Below are positions 60,577 to 64,000 of a stretch of 64,000 nucleotides of DNA, piece after piece. The position numbers and the translations under genes were made by a program. The stretch is from the NCBI GenBank assembly GCA_025201375.1, contig JAIWZP010000010.1, positions 558,001 through 622,000 of the forward strand. The letters are read 5' to 3'. This DNA comes from Gongronella butleri. Lineage: Eukaryota; Mucoromycota; Mucoromycetes; Mucorales; Cunninghamellaceae. Every line of letters starts with the position of its first letter. Within the stretch, counting starts at the first letter, position 1. The notes under the pieces were generated by a model. The model made no database searches. It was given only the letters and a program-made list of their open reading frames with translations, and was not told where the DNA came from.

Positions 60577-62458
60577 CTAATATCTCTTCCCTCAAGCTAG
60601 AACCCTGTTTACAGCGCCTAGGAACGATGCCCCAAGGTAAAAAGGGCGTTCATGGCGTTCGTGCTCGTTGGTTTACAGTTTTACAAGCGCACACACGCTC
60701 ACTTTTTTCGTCGCTCACACTCTTTTCAAAAAGATAAACCGTCCTTTGTCAACCAAGTGGAAGCTATTGACGATCTTGCACTGCTACGCAAGCTTCTTAT
60801 TGAAAAGGAGCGCGAGCGCACTAGCATATCCAACGACCTCGAGGTTGCCGCGCGGCTCGGACTGGTTATCTCAGAAACAAACGAGGCATTGCAAGTCAAG
60901 GTGAGGCAAACCCCCGGGTCATTGTCATTTTTACTGATTTTTTCATATTTTTGGATTTTAGTTGAGTCAATTGGAGCAAGAGAACCACCACCTACAAGAT
61001 ACCCTGCTTGCCCAGCATCATACCCCTCATCACCATGTGCCTGCCTCGCATCATGCGCACCACGACTCCGATCACCCCGATCCCGAGCAGCTCATCAAGG
61101 ACCTGACGCAGGCGCGCCAGGACCTCGCGCACTTTCGCAATGAAATGGAAAGCCTTTCCGGGCAACTCAATGACATGGCAACAGAAATGGTACCCTAAAA
61201 AAAATCGAAAAATGCGCGCATTGGCTTCAATTTCTATTTTTGAAAATAGGTTGAATCACGGAATCGCGTCAGTGTTTACGCCAAGCGGCTCGCCGACGTC
61301 GAACACAAGCTGCACACGACGCGCGAGACCAATACCCATCTGCAATCGCTGCTGCAGCAGACTCTGACATCACAAAAGCAATCCAGTTCCACAACGTCGC
61401 ACCTTGTCAACAACCTGCAATCGGATCTGGCAAGGATTGTGACGGAAAATGATCGGCTACGGATGCGCGTCGCGGAGCTTGAGCAGCAGCAGCTGGAGAC
61501 CGAGGACAGACTGTCTACCATGGTGGCGCAAGCAAAAGAATATGCTTCGCTCCTTGAGCAGGCGCAAACCACCATCCACCACCTCAGCGAGCCGCGCTTG
61601 GACGATGACCAAGAGACCGCCGCCAGCTTGTCCACCGAGGACGAGATTGCCAAGGTACAAACAGAGAGCGTATGCGTAAAAAAAAAAAAAAAAAAGGGAA
61701 GAATCTGACTTTTTTGATGATTTCTACGCCAGGGCTCTGTGTTTTCTGTTGAGTTTCGGCAAGAGATGCAAAAGGAGATTGAGCGCAATTTGACGCTGCG
61801 TAACGAAATCCGGCATCGTGTTGTAACGGCGGATCACGCGACGGCAAACGAGCGTCGCAAGCCCCAGGATGGGCTCAAATCGCTACTTTCTGAGCGCGAC
61901 CAGGGTCTGCTGACCACCAGCGCGTCCACCAGCACCGTCACCACGGCGTCGTCCATCTCCACGTCCACGTCCACCGACATTTTGCGCGCAACCACCGCCG
62001 CAGCACCGCCACCACCCTCCGGCCTCGGCATTCTCACCAGTATGGCTCCCACACACACCGTCACTGCAGCTTCCATGCCCTCCTCCATTCCTACCATCCC
62101 CGCCGCCACATCTTCCAATAATGCCACGCCAATGAGCAACGGCAACAATCACAACAGCAATAGCAACAACAACAATCTTGCCAGCCCGATCATCACGTCG
62201 CTGCGGCCATCGCAGTTTTTGACGGGCTTTGACAACAACCCGGCCATCGGCCTGCAGCGCTCAAATTTCTTGAAGCACCGCTTTGCATCATCACCGTCGT
62301 CCATCGTTCACCATCCTCGCTTCTTTGATCACCAGCAGGCAGACACACCCAGCATCAGCACACGCTTTTTCCAGCGTCTTGCCTCCAGACTAGAAGAATA
62401 TGAGCGAAAGTCCACCACCGCCACCGCCACTGCCGCGACGCCTACTACATCAAAATAA
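60573..62458 (+). CDS. Coiled-coil protein with dynein-adaptor-like CC1 box
   Basis: Five exons: 60573-60636, 60734-60900, 60962-61189, 61250-61654, 61733-62458, giving 529 residues. After a short N-terminus a coiled coil begins (about residue 40) and contains DLEVAARLGLVISETNEALQ, with AARLG near residues 60-64. This fits the AAxxG CC1 box by which BICD, BICDR, Spindly and HAP1/TRAK adaptors bind dynein light intermediate chain. Heptad-rich helices follow to about 285 (LQSDLARIVTENDRLRMRVA), with a His-rich insert near 95-110, then RQEMQKEIERNLTLRNEIRH, a Ser/Thr/Asn-rich linker and a final RFFQRLASRLEEYERKS. The dynein link is inferred from the motif. A four-codon upstream ORF (60562-60576) overlaps the start as ATGA. 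Confidence 0.8.
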
Positions 62459-63025
62459 AGGCTCTAATTTATATCATACAAAACGCGTTTTTTAATTTTC
62501 ATTTACTGTACGTGCGATATCATGCTGTACATCATCATATGAGATGTTATCATACTTCATACTGTACTGCACAGCAACAAGTAGTGCCCAAGTACAGTAT
62601 GATATACCTAGTACAACAACAGTTCATTCTATCTATCATATGATCAGTTTACAGTATGATACCACTGTAACTTGAAGAATGTGGGAGTACGTAGCTTTGA
62701 GCAAAAATAGAAGGAAAAGATAGAGACGTTGCAAGGAACGAGAATGAAGTACAGTATGATGCCTTTTACTGAATTGAAATAATACAGTAAAAAAGCGAGA
62801 TGACCAGCCGACAGCGGGCTTTTGTGACAAGCAAAGCGGGACCATTACAGTACCCAATTATTGGGCAATGCCCACATACAGTGTTTTTCCATTCACCCCA
62901 GGTACAGGATATGGACAACAAATTTGGACCAACCTCCATTACTGTATTACCACCGTAAATCAAGCTCTGTAAAATACTGTAGCAGGCAAATACATACAAC
63001 AAAACACAAAAGAAGCAAGAGCGCG
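62459..63025. other. Intergenic rich in TATGATAC/GTATCATA words
   Basis: No gene is supported. There is a dense cluster of 'tatcata', 'cagtatgata' and 'tactgta' words (for example 62471, 62517, 62549, 62596, 62652, 62751). Confidence 0.5.
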
Positions 63026-63029
63026 TTTG

Positions 63030-64000
63030 TTGTCAGACTTTGCCGACCTGTTGTGCCTCTAGAAATCTTTTTACAGCCTGTTCGCCCGCCAATGAAAAAT
63101 GCGTCACGTCAAAAACTACGTACAGTATAGCCCAGTGCTCATTCAGCAGCAAGACACTCGCGACGCGCCCGATTTTTTTTTGCACTAGAAAATGCCAAAA
63201 ACCACATATTTGTACTATTTCGCATTCATTTCTCCATCTGCATGGTCGACGACGCTCAAAAATAGCTGCATCGCATTCAGCGCAAAATTTGCAACAAAAA
63301 AGCTTAAACCCCCAAAGCGCTACAGTATGACTTCTTTTGAAAAATTCAGGGGTCACTTAGGGGTCACATATTTCAATCTCAGAAAATGCCAAATTTGGGA
63401 AATTTCGAACTCCGAGTGATCAATGCATCCCAAACAGGCGACTCCGACAATTTGCTATTGGCAGACAAATTGGCAGGTCGCCGCAACTTTAAGAAAAATG
63501 TCCAAAGAGTGACGCATGAACGGCAATCGACTAAGAAAATTGTCTACTTTGGGCAAGATTTTTTTGCAAAATTTAAGGTTTGGCACTTCCAAATTTAGGT
63601 CATGGATTGCATGGAATTTTTTTATTCTTATATTTTTTTTGTTGCACCTTGTTTTTGTGCAGTATGCTGGGCGGGCAGCAGCCTGCAGAAATGACCGATG
63701 CAAAAAGTTCAAACCCAAGATAGCATGCTGCAAGTCATTTCATTAGATGCTTTGGTCTCCTGTTATAGTAGTACTGTAAAACTGCAATAAAATCGGGGGT
63801 CAACTGCGCCGCCATTGTCGAGCAAATCGCAATTAAAGATTTTGTTGAAAAAGACGGTTTTCTCCATCAGTTTTGATCGGGTCGCGGTGAAACTTACAGT
63901 AGTAGTTCATCCGACGAAGATTTAGCAAGTACTGCATTGGACAGACGTTAAAAGCACTGGTGGTTGTTTTTCCAGTTGTTGAGATAATCGAATTTGAAAA
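63030..64000 (+). repeat. Dispersed repeat R1, copy at window end
   Basis: This copy is collinear with 16310-17300. Matches run from 'gtgcctctagaaatcttttt' through the block at 63383-63440 to 'gtcgagcaaatcgcaattaaagatt'-like sequence near 63815-63840. It may continue beyond the window. No frame is conserved relative to the other copy. Confidence 0.75.

Overview
This is a nuclear genome window from a fungus. About sixteen protein genes can be supported, and most carry many short GT-AG introns (about 36 to 300 nt) with long homopolymer A and T tracts. Fungal markers are a C-14 sterol reductase, a Chs4/Skt5-type chitin synthase activator with a CaaX end, an acyl-CoA dehydrogenase with an N-terminal cytochrome b5 domain, and WASP. 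The CRIB domain kept in WASP and a transposon-associated domain style I associate with Mucorales suggest an early-diverging fungus of the Mucoromycota kind. That placement is inference. All exon joins below were read by eye; each multi-exon model was checked to sum to a whole number of codons.

Layout: 1-3.2 kb is gene-poor. 3.28-3.72 kb (-) is a small secreted, probably Kex2-processed protein. 6.0-7.5 kb (+) is mitochondrial seryl-tRNA synthetase. 7.6-8.9 kb is a local duplication around a tiny cysteine-rich secreted gene (+). 10-11 kb (-) is VPS28 (ESCRT-I), 11.5-13.5 kb (-) the chitin synthase activator, 14.0-15.6 kb (+) WASP. 15.7-19.7 kb holds repeats and a MITE-like element. 19.7-20.7 kb (-) is a CCDC97/DUF2052 protein. 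20.8-23.2 kb is unresolved. 23.3-25.3 kb (+) is an UNC93-type membrane protein. 25.3-28.5 kb is repeats. 28.6-32.8 kb (+) is RNA polymerase III subunit 2, 33.0-34.75 kb (-) a G-alpha subunit, 35.4-37.8 kb (+) a WD40 protein. 37.8-41.7 kb is gene-poor, with a tandem duplication and a transposon-associated ORF. 41.7-44.1 kb (-) is the cytochrome b5-ACAD fusion, 46.0-46.4 kb (-) a COX7A-like peptide, 46.6-48.4 kb (+) a mitochondrial J-protein, 48.6-50.4 kb (+) ERG24. 50.4-52.3 kb is repeats. 52.3-56.3 kb (+) is MSH2, 56.7-57.5 kb (+) a four-TM protein, 57.9-60.2 kb (-) an unrecognised two-TM protein, 60.6-62.5 kb (+) a coiled-coil protein with a dynein-adaptor-like CC1 box. 62.5-64 kb is repeats.

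The genes are housekeeping functions and form no obvious cluster. Two close pairs may share promoters: COX7A-like and the J-protein (248 bp, both probably mitochondrial), and Chs4-like and WASP (about 500 bp, both linked to polarised growth). The most unusual features are microexons of 5, 11 and 15 nt, several GC-AG introns, introns bracketed by long A and T tracts, the CC1-box coiled-coil protein, and dispersed repeat families without recognisable coding capacity.
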